Origin: an uncultured Bacteroidales bacterium
GTDB lineage: Bacteria; Bacteroidota; Bacteroidia; Bacteroidales; UBA932
NCBI GenBank assembly: GCA_946545765.1
Contig: CAMNNS010000013.1
Span: 1 to 19,168 of the forward strand
Direction: 5' to 3'
DNA: 19,168 nucleotides
Under the pieces are notes generated by a model. It was not told where the DNA came from, did no database searches, and worked only from the letters and a program-made list of their open reading frames with translations. This document shows positions 1-6,622 of this stretch, one piece after another (position 1 is the stretch's first letter; each line of letters opens with the position of its first letter). The position numbers and the translations under genes were made by a program.

Positions 1-201
1 CCATTACATCATGGAGACTTTGACGTTGTGAAAGCTCGCCAAAAGGCTATTTATGAAGAGGATAGAAATATGGCAATAAGAAAGAGCCATGAAAATCCAA
101 GCGTAGTAAAACTTTATGAAGAGTACTTTGGTAAACCTCTAAGTGAGAAAGCTCACGCGTTATTACATACTCATTATTCAGATAAATCTTTAAAGTATTA
201 A
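1..201 (+). CDS. [FeFe] hydrogenase catalytic subunit, C-terminal fragment (5' end outside the window)
   Basis: Frame 1 is open from the first base to the TAA at 199-201, giving the last 66 residues of a protein that begins outside the window. The fragment has the pattern of the [FeFe]-hydrogenase small-subunit domain that wraps the H-cluster domain: an Arg/Ala/Tyr/Asp helix (KARQKAIYEEDRNMAIR), then RKSHENPSV, then LYEEYFGKP and a closing ALLHTHY. In multimeric electron-bifurcating or NADH-dependent hydrogenases (HydABC type) this subunit carries the H-cluster and exchanges electrons with NuoF- and NuoE-like subunits. The next gene starts 4 nt later and encodes a NuoE-like subunit, which supports a multi-subunit enzyme. 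The H-cluster cysteines are not in the window, so activity cannot be judged here. Confidence 0.88.
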   Translation, partial: PLHHGDFDVVKARQKAIYEEDRNMAIRKSHENPSVVKLYEEYFGKPLSEKAHALLHTHYSDKSLKY

Positions 202-205
202 AAAT

Positions 206-682
206 ATGTCGCAAAAATTAGCTTGTACAGTAATTGCACAGATAAAATCTATCTGTGACAAATATGGTAATAACCCTGGTGAGCTTATAAATATACTTCA
301 CGAGGCACAACATACTCTTGGTTACCTACCTATGGAGGTTCAAGCTCTTATCGCTGAAAAGTTAAATATTCCTATCTCAAGAGTTTATGGTGTAGTTACT
401 TTTTATGCCTTCTTTACAATGGTACCAAAAGGTAAACACCCAATATCTATTTGTCTTGGAACTGCTTGCTATGTAAGAGGTTCGGAGAAGATATTAGAAG
501 AATTTAAAAGAACTCTTGGAATAGAGGTTGGCGAAACTACTCCCGATGGTAAATTCTCTTTAGATTGCTTGCGTTGTGTTGGTGCTTGTGGTCTTGCTCC
601 AGTGGTTATGGTTGGTGAAAAAGTTTATGGCCACCTGCAACTCGCTGATGTTAAGAGGATTGTTAAAGAGTTTTCTGATTAA
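206..682 (+). CDS. NuoE/HydC-like [2Fe-2S] subunit of an NAD-linked hydrogenase
   Basis: This 158-residue protein is a thioredoxin-like [2Fe-2S] ferredoxin of the NuoE (24 kDa) family. The four expected cluster ligands are visible as C83-x4-C88 (CLGTACYVRG) and C124-x3-C128 (CVGACGLAPV). The N-terminal helical part contains the typical HEAQHTLGYLP and RVYGVVTFYAFF segments. Length is normal for the family. It lies 4 nt after the hydrogenase catalytic subunit, so it is probably the HydC-type electron-transfer subunit of a cytoplasmic NADH-linked or bifurcating hydrogenase rather than part of respiratory complex I. It is the last gene of its transcript, since a strong hairpin terminator follows 17 nt after the stop. 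The NuoF-like partner should lie upstream of the window. Confidence 0.9.
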   Translation: MSQKLACTVIAQIKSICDKYGNNPGELINILHEAQHTLGYLPMEVQALIAEKLNIPISRVYGVVTFYAFFTMVPKGKHPISICLGTACYVRGSEKILEEFKRTLGIEVGETTPDGKFSLDCLRCVGACGLAPVVMVGEKVYGHLQLADVKRIVKEFSD

Positions 683-699
683 CCTAAAAGGATTTTTAT

Positions 700-742
700 A
701 ATAAAATAAGGAAGATGCAAAGGTCATCTTCCTTATTTTATT
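700..742. terminator. Bidirectional intrinsic terminator between convergent genes
   Basis: There is a perfect 18-bp inverted repeat, 700-717 against 725-742, with a 7-nt loop (CAAAGGT). The core is AAGGAAGATG/CATCTTCCTT and the outer arms are A/T-rich, so each strand ends in a U-rich run. It sits between the NuoE-like gene (+) and rseP (-), which converge, so it can end both transcripts. Confidence 0.88.
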
Positions 743-787
743 TATATAGTTGTACAATAATCTATCTTTCTGCTAACAATCAAATTT

Positions 788-2134
788 CTATCTAAATAGT
801 TTAAATATATCGTTTCCAAAAGCAAGTATCATTAAGGCAATTAATAGTATCATTCCGATAGTTTGTGCTACCATTAAGAATTTTTCATTTGGTTTACGCC
901 CTGTAATGATTTCGTAAAGGGTAAATAAAATATGTCCACCATCTAATGCTGGTATTGGTAGGATATTAAGAACAGCAAGCATTATAGAAAGAAAAGCTGT
1001 TATACTCCAAAATGCTAACCAATTCCATGAACTTGGGAAGATGCTTCCTATCGCGATAAAACTCCCCACAGATTTATATGCCTCTGTTTTAGGGGTAAAA
1101 ATCAGTTTCAATTGTTTCCAATAGTTTGCAATTTGGTTCCCTGTCATTTTTATCCCAGCAGGAATAGCCGCTAAGAGGGTGTAGGATTTTTTAGTTGTTT
1201 GAAAGAAATGAGAAAGATTAGCATCCATAAAGACACCTATTAGTCCTTCATCATCAACCTTTAAACTAATTTTTTTAAGGTTTTCTTTATCGTCTGAAGG
1301 TGATACCAAAACAACAACTTCTTTACCTTTATTGTTAGAAAAAAACTCTTTTACCTCTGTAAAGAAAGGTGTGTTTATAGTACTATCTGCAGTTATAACT
1401 GCTGTAATTTTATCCCCTTTCTTAAGTCCCGAACTAAAATTTTTTGATGTTGGTGGGATAGAATCAACAACGAATGGAATACCGTAATCTATAAATTCTC
1501 CACTATTTAATATTGCGGGGAAAAAGTGGTCTGCAATTTCAACAACAACCGCTTCTCCATCTCTTTCTACTAATACTTTTTTGACTTGATTAGTAATAAT
1601 ATCCCCCCTAATGTTGTCAAATTTCTCTACAATTGCATCATCTAAGGCTAAGATTTTATCTCCATTTTTAAACCCAATATCTTTTCCTAACTGATTGACA
1701 GCTATACCTGTAGTTACATCTGAATTTTTTATATACTCTTCTCCGTTAGTATATAATATACCAATGTAAATAATTATGGCTAAAATGGCATTAAATAGAA
1801 CACCGCCAAAAAGGACAAAAAATCTTTGCCATGCAGGGTGTGATCTATATTCCCAAGGCTGAGGCTCTTTCTTTAATTGCTCTTTATCCATAGATTCATC
1901 TATCATTCCAGCAATTTTGCAATATCCTCCGAAAGGGAGCCACCCTATACCATACTCGGTGTCTGAATTCTTTGGTTTCCACTTAAATAGAGCAAATCCT
2001 GCATCAAAGAATAGATAGAATTTTTCTACTTTTATTTTAAATATTCGGGCAAAAATATAGTGTCCAAATTCGTGGACTAAAACTAAAATACTTAAAGCAA
2101 GTATTACCTGTATTACTTTTATTAGTATTGTCAT
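788..2134 (-). CDS. rseP: RIP (site-2) zinc metalloprotease RseP
   Basis: This 448-residue inner-membrane protease cuts transmembrane segments of anti-sigma factors or signal-peptide remnants. The zinc motif HEFGH lies at residues 21-25 in the first membrane helix. The second conserved motif, NILPIPALDGGH, is at about 390-401, with the third zinc ligand Asp398. The middle, about residues 130-320, holds the periplasmic PDZ region, in which two PDZ-like segments can be made out (around GIAVNQLGKDIGFKNGDKI and SGLKKGDKI). Hydrophobic helices flank the catalytic motifs at both ends. Length is typical for Bacteroidota. It follows dxr on the same strand after 49 nt, a common pairing in many bacteria, and is probably cotranscribed with it. 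A bidirectional terminator lies downstream. Confidence 0.95.
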   Translation of the reverse strand: MTILIKVIQVILALSILVLVHEFGHYIFARIFKIKVEKFYLFFDAGFALFKWKPKNSDTEYGIGWLPFGGYCKIAGMIDESMDKEQLKKEPQPWEYRSHPAWQRFFVLFGGVLFNAILAIIIYIGILYTNGEEYIKNSDVTTGIAVNQLGKDIGFKNGDKILALDDAIVEKFDNIRGDIITNQVKKVLVERDGEAVVVEIADHFFPAILNSGEFIDYGIPFVVDSIPPTSKNFSSGLKKGDKITAVITADSTINTPFFTEVKEFFSNNKGKEVVVLVSPSDDKENLKKISLKVDDEGLIGVFMDANLSHFFQTTKKSYTLLAAIPAGIKMTGNQIANYWKQLKLIFTPKTEAYKSVGSFIAIGSIFPSSWNWLAFWSITAFLSIMLAVLNILPIPALDGGHILFTLYEIITGRKPNEKFLMVAQTIGMILLIALMILAFGNDIFKLFR

Positions 2135-2183
2135 AATTGTGAAATTCTAAATAATGAACGTCAAAGATAAAAATATTTTATAA

Positions 2184-3344
2184 TTAGTTCTTTATAACTT
2201 GTTTTGCAATCTGTTTAGCCTCTTTGTCTGTATTGTAAATATCTTCTAAAGTAGGGTTAGAGATGAAAGTAAATTTCTCCAATGTCTTCTCTATAATAAT
2301 AGGAATTTGTGTAAGTTTAATCTTCTCTTTTAAAAAGAGATCAACAGCAATTTCATTTGCACCATTCATTGCACAAGTAGTGTTTCCTCCTCTCTTAAAA
2401 GAATCGTATGCAATGGAGAGTGCAGGGAATTTATTTGTATCAGGTTTGTAAAAATTAAGTTGTCCCAATTCATAAAAGTCTAATCTTTTAGAGTTAAGAT
2501 TTATCCTATGTGGGTATGTGAGAGCATATTGTATAGGTATTCTCATATCGGGATAACTCAATTGTGCCTTTACACTGCCATCAGAGAATTGAACCATAGA
2601 GTGAATAATTGATTCGGGATGGACAATAACCTCAATTTTATCTATCGGGATATTAAATAGCCATGCAGCTTCAATCACCTCCAAACCTTTGTTCATCATA
2701 GTAGAGGAGTCTATAGTTACTTTATTTCCCATATTCCAATTAGGGTGTTTGAGTGCATCTGCTTTTGTAATATCTTTAAATTTACATATATCAAGTTCTC
2801 TAAAAGGTCCTCCGCTTGCAGTCAGTAATAATTTTTCTATAGAAGCTTTTTCCCCTTGTAGGCACTGAAAAATTGCTGAATGCTCCGAATCTACAGGTAT
2901 AATTGGGCTATTATATTCTCGCGATAAATTACTTATTATTGAACCTGCAGCAACCAATGTCTCTTTATTTGCTAAGGCAATAACTTTTCCCTTTTTCATC
3001 GCTTTTATTGTTGGGGCTAAACCGCTGAATCCAACAATAGATGAGAGTACAATATCAACATTGTCACCTCCGGCGAGATCGCCCGCCGATTCCAAACCTG
3101 CAAAAACTTTTATAAAGAGTGGATTTAGTTCTTTTTGTACCTCTTGATACAAATCGTGATTGCAAATAACAACATTATTCGGTAAAAACTTTTTAGCTTG
3201 TTCTATTAAAAGAGAGCTGTTGTTATTAGCAGTGAGTAGCTCTATTTCAAATAAATCTCTGTGCTTTTCAATCACTTCAAGAGCTTGTTGTCCGATAGAA
3301 CCTGTAGAACCTAAAATTGCAATCCTTCTTTTAGTTTGTTCCAT
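2184..3344 (-). CDS. dxr: 1-deoxy-D-xylulose 5-phosphate reductoisomerase
   Basis: This enzyme converts DXP to MEP with NADPH, the committed step of the non-mevalonate isoprenoid pathway (undecaprenyl and quinone precursors). Starting at MEQTKRR gives 386 residues, normal for the family; the open frame extends 22 codons further upstream, but that stretch is Lys/Arg-rich antisense-like sequence and lies inside the preceding gene. Visible motifs are the NADPH-binding LGSTGSIG (11-18), ALANKET (about 123-129), the metal-binding VDSEHSA (Asp152, Glu154), TASGGPF (175-181), HPNWNMG (200-206) and DSSTMMNKGLEVIEA (212-226) with Glu225. Its start codon lies 14 nt inside the 3' end of the preceding membrane-protein gene, so translation is probably coupled. 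rseP follows. Confidence 0.95.
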   Translation of the reverse strand: MEQTKRRIAILGSTGSIGQQALEVIEKHRDLFEIELLTANNNSSLLIEQAKKFLPNNVVICNHDLYQEVQKELNPLFIKVFAGLESAGDLAGGDNVDIVLSSIVGFSGLAPTIKAMKKGKVIALANKETLVAAGSIISNLSREYNSPIIPVDSEHSAIFQCLQGEKASIEKLLLTASGGPFRELDICKFKDITKADALKHPNWNMGNKVTIDSSTMMNKGLEVIEAAWLFNIPIDKIEVIVHPESIIHSMVQFSDGSVKAQLSYPDMRIPIQYALTYPHRINLNSKRLDFYELGQLNFYKPDTNKFPALSIAYDSFKRGGNTTCAMNGANEIAVDLFLKEKIKLTQIPIIIEKTLEKFTFISNPTLEDIYNTDKEAKQIAKQVIKN

Positions 3345-3801
3345 TATTCCTACTATTATTATTTTGTTCAACTCTTTTAATAACCTCTTTCTCTTTTTCT
3401 TTCCACTCAATAGCTTGTTTAAGAGCTTTTTCTTCTATAAAAATAGAATCGCTTTTTATTGTTATAGGCTCATTCCCCGTGGTTATTAGTTGAATATTCA
3501 TTAGTTGTTTCTCCCAAAGCTTAATCTCCCTATCTAATGAGTCTATCTTGAATTTGTACATAATAGCCTCTTTCTTCTCTTTTTCAGTTGGGAAGCCCGG
3601 TATAATTTTTTTAATTGGAGTAGTAGTGCATATCAGGATAGATAGAATAAAAATCATGAAGATAATTACCAAGCCAATAAGGGTAAAACTTCTCCCATTA
3701 AAAGAAAAAGAGATGAGTTTTTTATTACTATCGGTGTTCTCTATAGATAACCTGTATTCTTTTTTGAAAAAATTATTTTTGTTCTCTTTATCCTTTTCCA
3801 T
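3331..3801 (-). CDS. Single-pass membrane protein resembling the N-terminal region of Bacteroidota M23 peptidases, without a peptidase domain
   Basis: Starting at MEKDKEN gives 156 residues: a basic cytoplasmic N-terminus, one membrane helix at about 40-60, the sequence TPIKKIIPGFP (61-71), then a charged, helix-prone segment with coiled-coil character (about 73-145). The FRL-like N-terminus, membrane anchor and 'IPG(Y/F)' junction recall the anchor region of Bacteroidota proteins often annotated as M23 peptidases. None of the M23 zinc motifs (HxxxD, HxH) is present, so this is an anchor without an enzyme. The open frame extends to 3864, but that start would overlap ruvX; the ATG at 3801 leaves 43 nt between the divergent genes. 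The 3' end overlaps dxr by 14 nt. The family assignment is from memory of related proteins. Confidence 0.7.
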   Translation of the reverse strand: MEKDKENKNNFFKKEYRLSIENTDSNKKLISFSFNGRSFTLIGLVIIFMIFILSILICTTTPIKKIIPGFPTEKEKKEAIMYKFKIDSLDREIKLWEKQLMNIQLITTGNEPITIKSDSIFIEEKALKQAIEWKEKEKEVIKRVEQNNNSRNNGTN

Positions 3802-3824
3802 TTCTAACTCTAAACTAAAATCTT

Positions 3825-3832
3825 TAAATTTG
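3825..3832 (+). promoter_or_regulatory. Candidate Bacteroidota -7 element for ruvX-def
   Basis: TAAATTTG matches the TAnnTTTG consensus. It lies 12 nt before the ruvX start codon in the narrow gap between divergent genes, implying a very short leader. At the -33 position (3801-3804) there is TTTC, one mismatch from TTTG, with 20-nt spacing. The match is short, so support is moderate. Confidence 0.45.
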
Positions 3833-3844
3833 CCCCATAATTTT

Positions 3845-4261
3845 ATGGAGAGAATTATAGGCATTGATTACGGAAGAAAAAGGGTGGGGGTTGCCGTTAG
3901 TGACCCCTTGGGCATTTTTGCATCCGCTCTCGATTGTGTACACTCTGCAAAGATAATTGAATATCTCAAAAATTATGCACAGATTAACACTATTAAAAGT
4001 TTTGTAGTTGGTTATCCTAAAAACTTGAATAATTCTAAAGCAGAGTGTGCTAATGATGTTGATATATTTTTGAAGCATTTAAAAAAAGAGTTTCCCGATG
4101 TGCCTGTGATACTTGAAGATGAGAGATTCACTACAGTTTTAGCACAAAGAGCAATGATAGAGGGAGGGATGAAAAAATCAGATAGGAGAGAAAAGGGGGT
4201 AGCAGATAAAATTAGTGCAGTTATTATATTACAAGGTTATTTAGATAGGGTTAAAAGATAA
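3845..4261 (+). CDS. ruvX: Holliday junction resolvase-like protein RuvX/YqgF
   Basis: This 138-residue RNase H-fold nuclease of the YqgF family is linked to Holliday junction resolution and, in E. coli, to 16S rRNA maturation. The catalytic acidic residues are recognisable: Asp8 in IGIDYGRKRVG, Glu93 in EDERFTT and Asp121 in ADKISAVIILQ. GYPKN (56-60) is the other family signature. A longer in-frame ORF starts at 3548, but its first 99 codons are antisense to the upstream membrane-protein gene and low in complexity; MERIIGIDYG is the normal family N-terminus. def follows after 18 nt on the same strand, so the two are probably cotranscribed. Confidence 0.93.
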   Translation: MERIIGIDYGRKRVGVAVSDPLGIFASALDCVHSAKIIEYLKNYAQINTIKSFVVGYPKNLNNSKAECANDVDIFLKHLKKEFPDVPVILEDERFTTVLAQRAMIEGGMKKSDRREKGVADKISAVIILQGYLDRVKR

Positions 4262-4279
4262 AAATAGAATTAGTTAATT

Positions 4280-4834
4280 ATGATACTTCCGATTTATACA
4301 TATGGGCAACCTGTTTTAAGGGCAAAAGCAAAAGAGGTTGATTTAAAAATGGATGGGTTAGAGCAGCTTCTAAAAGATATGTATGATACTATGAAGAATG
4401 CAGATGGAGTTGGAATAGCCGCCCCTCAGGTTGGTAAATCTTTAAGAATACTAATTGTTGACGGGACAGGATTAGCAGAGGATTATCCCGAATTAAAAAC
4501 ATTTTTGAGGTATATGATAAATCCTGAGGTGATTGAGGAGAGTGAGGAAACTGCCGAGTATTCAGAGGGTTGTTTGAGTGTTCCCGATATTCATTGTGAT
4601 GTAGTCCGCCCCGCAAAAATAAAAGTTAGGTATAAAAATGAAAAATTTGAAGAGATGGTTGAGGAGTTTGAAGGTTTTGCATGTAGAATGGTAGAGCATG
4701 AGTTAGACCATTTAGAGGGGTATATGTTTGTGGATAGAGTATCGCAAATAAGGAGAAAACTTATCGGTGGAAAATTAAGAAAAATAGAGACAGGAGAGTT
4801 TAGTCCAAGATATAAAGTTGCACATATCAAGTAG
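4280..4834 (+). CDS. def: Peptide deformylase
   Basis: This 184-residue metalloenzyme removes the formyl group from the initiator methionine of new proteins. All three family motifs are intact: GVGIAAPQ (43-50), EGCLSVP (96-102) with metal ligand Cys98, and the HELDH motif (140-144) with ligands His140 and His144 and catalytic Glu141. Length is typical. It lies 18 nt after ruvX. Its stop codon directly abuts the stop codon of the convergent small gene on the other strand, leaving no room for a terminator between them. Confidence 0.96.
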   Translation: MILPIYTYGQPVLRAKAKEVDLKMDGLEQLLKDMYDTMKNADGVGIAAPQVGKSLRILIVDGTGLAEDYPELKTFLRYMINPEVIEESEETAEYSEGCLSVPDIHCDVVRPAKIKVRYKNEKFEEMVEEFEGFACRMVEHELDHLEGYMFVDRVSQIRRKLIGGKLRKIETGEFSPRYKVAHIK

Positions 4835-5113
4835 TTATCTTTTATCTACCCATATCCATATTTTCCACATTAACCAACCCCAACAAATAAATAATATGTA
4901 GTATATAGATTTATTGATACTACTAACATTTTCCCCATCTTTTATTATTTTATCATAATCTGGAATATCTGTATAGTAGTATGCACCAGCACCAAAATCA
5001 TACTTATCTACTATTCCTAATTTATTTATAATGATATATATAGAAAGAACAAAGGTAATAACTATAACAGTTAAAGTTATTACCTTATAAATGAATCTTT
5101 TATTTATAGTCAT
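4835..5113 (-). CDS. Small two-helix membrane protein of unknown function
   Basis: This 92-residue protein has a membrane helix at about 9-29, a polar middle of about 40 residues rich in Tyr and Asp (GAGAYYYTDIPDYDKI), and a second Trp-rich helix at about 70-88 before a short basic end. The coherent membrane topology, and its place 18 nt after the YeiH-family gene on the same strand, suggest a real gene at the end of the envelope operon rather than a chance ORF. The central segment probably faces the periplasm. I do not recognise a function. Confidence 0.65.
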   Translation of the reverse strand: MTINKRFIYKVITLTVIVITFVLSIYIIINKLGIVDKYDFGAGAYYYTDIPDYDKIIKDGENVSSINKSIYYILFICWGWLMWKIWIWVDKR

Positions 5114-5131
5114 ATAGACAAGTAGCTATTT

Positions 5132-6610
5132 CTATTCTTCATCAAAAATATTACCGCCATCTATAAATTCCTCAAAATAAATGTTCTGTCCATTTTTTTG
5201 ATTTTCTGCCGGTACTTGTATAACCTCTTGTTTGACCGGTTCATTTTTAGTTTTACTATCGTAATTCTCTATATCGGGAATAGGGAAAAATTTACCCGAG
5301 AGCAAAACCCAAACAGCAAGAAGAGTTAAAAGCACATTAAATAATTGTCCTATAATGTAAAGCCATAAAACTTTGCCGCGATGCATCTGTTTTGCAATAT
5401 CTCTAAAATTTGTGTCAAGCCCTATACTTGTGAAAGCGAGGACAAAAGCCCAATTTTTGTATTGATCTAATACTTTGTTAATCTCTCCAACTTGTTCGCC
5501 ACCATAGGTAGGAAGAATTATAAAAGATGCCACCAATGAAGCGACAAAAAAGCCGAGTATAAACTTAGGGAATCTTGTCCATATAACAGATATAGGCACC
5601 TTTGTATTATTCTTTTTTTCCACTCTCGATGCAAAGAACAGAGCTACGAAGAATGCAATAAAGCCAATTAAAATATTTTGAATAGATTTTACCAAAACAG
5701 CAGCTTGTTCACCTTCTCCACCAAGTGCATTTCCAGCAAGGACAACCGCACCAGTAGAGTCTATAGTCCCCCCAATTAGTGAGCCTCCCATAATAGGGCT
5801 CATCCCTACCCACTTGATTATCATTGGCTCAAATACCATCATGATAATTGTAAAAATAATGGATATAGATATTGCAATAGATAAATCGCTCTTTTTTGCA
5901 TTTGCTGCTGCCCCTGTAGCAATAGCTGCAGAGGTTCCACATACACTTGTTGCAGAGGCTAAAGTTATAACTAAAGGTTTATTATCTATTTTAAATATTT
6001 TAGTTCCTAACCACCACATAAATATGATTACTATAGGGGTAACTATCCAAGCTATACCTAAACCATATAGACCAAATTTTGCAATATTTGAAAAAAGGAC
6101 AGAGAATCCCATTATAACAAGACCTACTTTTATATAAAATTCGGTTCTTATGGCAGGTTTTAACCATTCTGGGATTCCTACAGTATTAGAAATCATTAAA
6201 CCGATTATCAATGCCCAAAATGCCCATTCTAAATATCTGTTAAGTGTAAATTCTGCACTTACAATTCTAACAATTATAGATAAAATGAATAGAGCAAAAA
6301 ATGCAGGGATAAATTTTTTAATTTTCTCTTTTTGCAATTTAATCCCGATGGCAAATAGTCCCCCAAGAACAATCATAGTTCTCAATAGTTTAATTATAAA
6401 GTTGGAATCAAATTGCTCTATTAAAGATTTGTGTTCTACGCCACTCTCCCATAAATGCCACGTAGAAAATTTAAGAGGAGAAAAATCAAATGATTTGAGA
6501 ATAACAGAAAAGGTAGCAAAAGAAATAATTATTGCTCCAATCCATACAGCTAACCAATCTTCCTTTCTTATTAACTCTGCAAATTTCCCTGTGTGCTTAT
6601 TTTTTTTCAT
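5132..6610 (-). CDS. YeiH-family (UPF0324) putative membrane transporter
   Basis: This 492-residue polytopic inner-membrane protein has about 10-12 hydrophobic helices. The two signatures of the family often annotated as 'putative sulfate exporter' are present: SVCGTSAAIA (222-231) and GGTIDSTGAVV (280-290), whose small-residue runs suggest paired re-entrant or broken helices. The substrate is not established for the family as a whole, so I do not assign one. It is longer than the roughly 350-residue E. coli YeiH, with an extra N-terminal section and an acidic cytoplasmic-looking tail of about 45 residues ending in FDEE. It begins 12 nt after the dut-murF fusion and is followed after 18 nt by the small membrane protein, so it sits inside the operon. 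Confidence 0.85.
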   Translation of the reverse strand: MKKNKHTGKFAELIRKEDWLAVWIGAIIISFATFSVILKSFDFSPLKFSTWHLWESGVEHKSLIEQFDSNFIIKLLRTMIVLGGLFAIGIKLQKEKIKKFIPAFFALFILSIIVRIVSAEFTLNRYLEWAFWALIIGLMISNTVGIPEWLKPAIRTEFYIKVGLVIMGFSVLFSNIAKFGLYGLGIAWIVTPIVIIFMWWLGTKIFKIDNKPLVITLASATSVCGTSAAIATGAAANAKKSDLSIAISISIIFTIIMMVFEPMIIKWVGMSPIMGGSLIGGTIDSTGAVVLAGNALGGEGEQAAVLVKSIQNILIGFIAFFVALFFASRVEKKNNTKVPISVIWTRFPKFILGFFVASLVASFIILPTYGGEQVGEINKVLDQYKNWAFVLAFTSIGLDTNFRDIAKQMHRGKVLWLYIIGQLFNVLLTLLAVWVLLSGKFFPIPDIENYDSKTKNEPVKQEVIQVPAENQKNGQNIYFEEFIDGGNIFDEE

Positions 6611-6622
6611 TTTATATATAGG

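Noticed and set aside
3345..3410. 22-codon upstream extension of Dxr
   Set aside because: The normal family start MEQTKRRIAILGSTGSIG is at 3344, and the extra Lys-rich residues come from sequence coding for the preceding gene.
3548..3844. Possible 99-residue N-terminal extension of RuvX
   Set aside because: The stretch is antisense to the upstream membrane-protein gene, is low in complexity, and the standard RuvX N-terminus starts at 3845.
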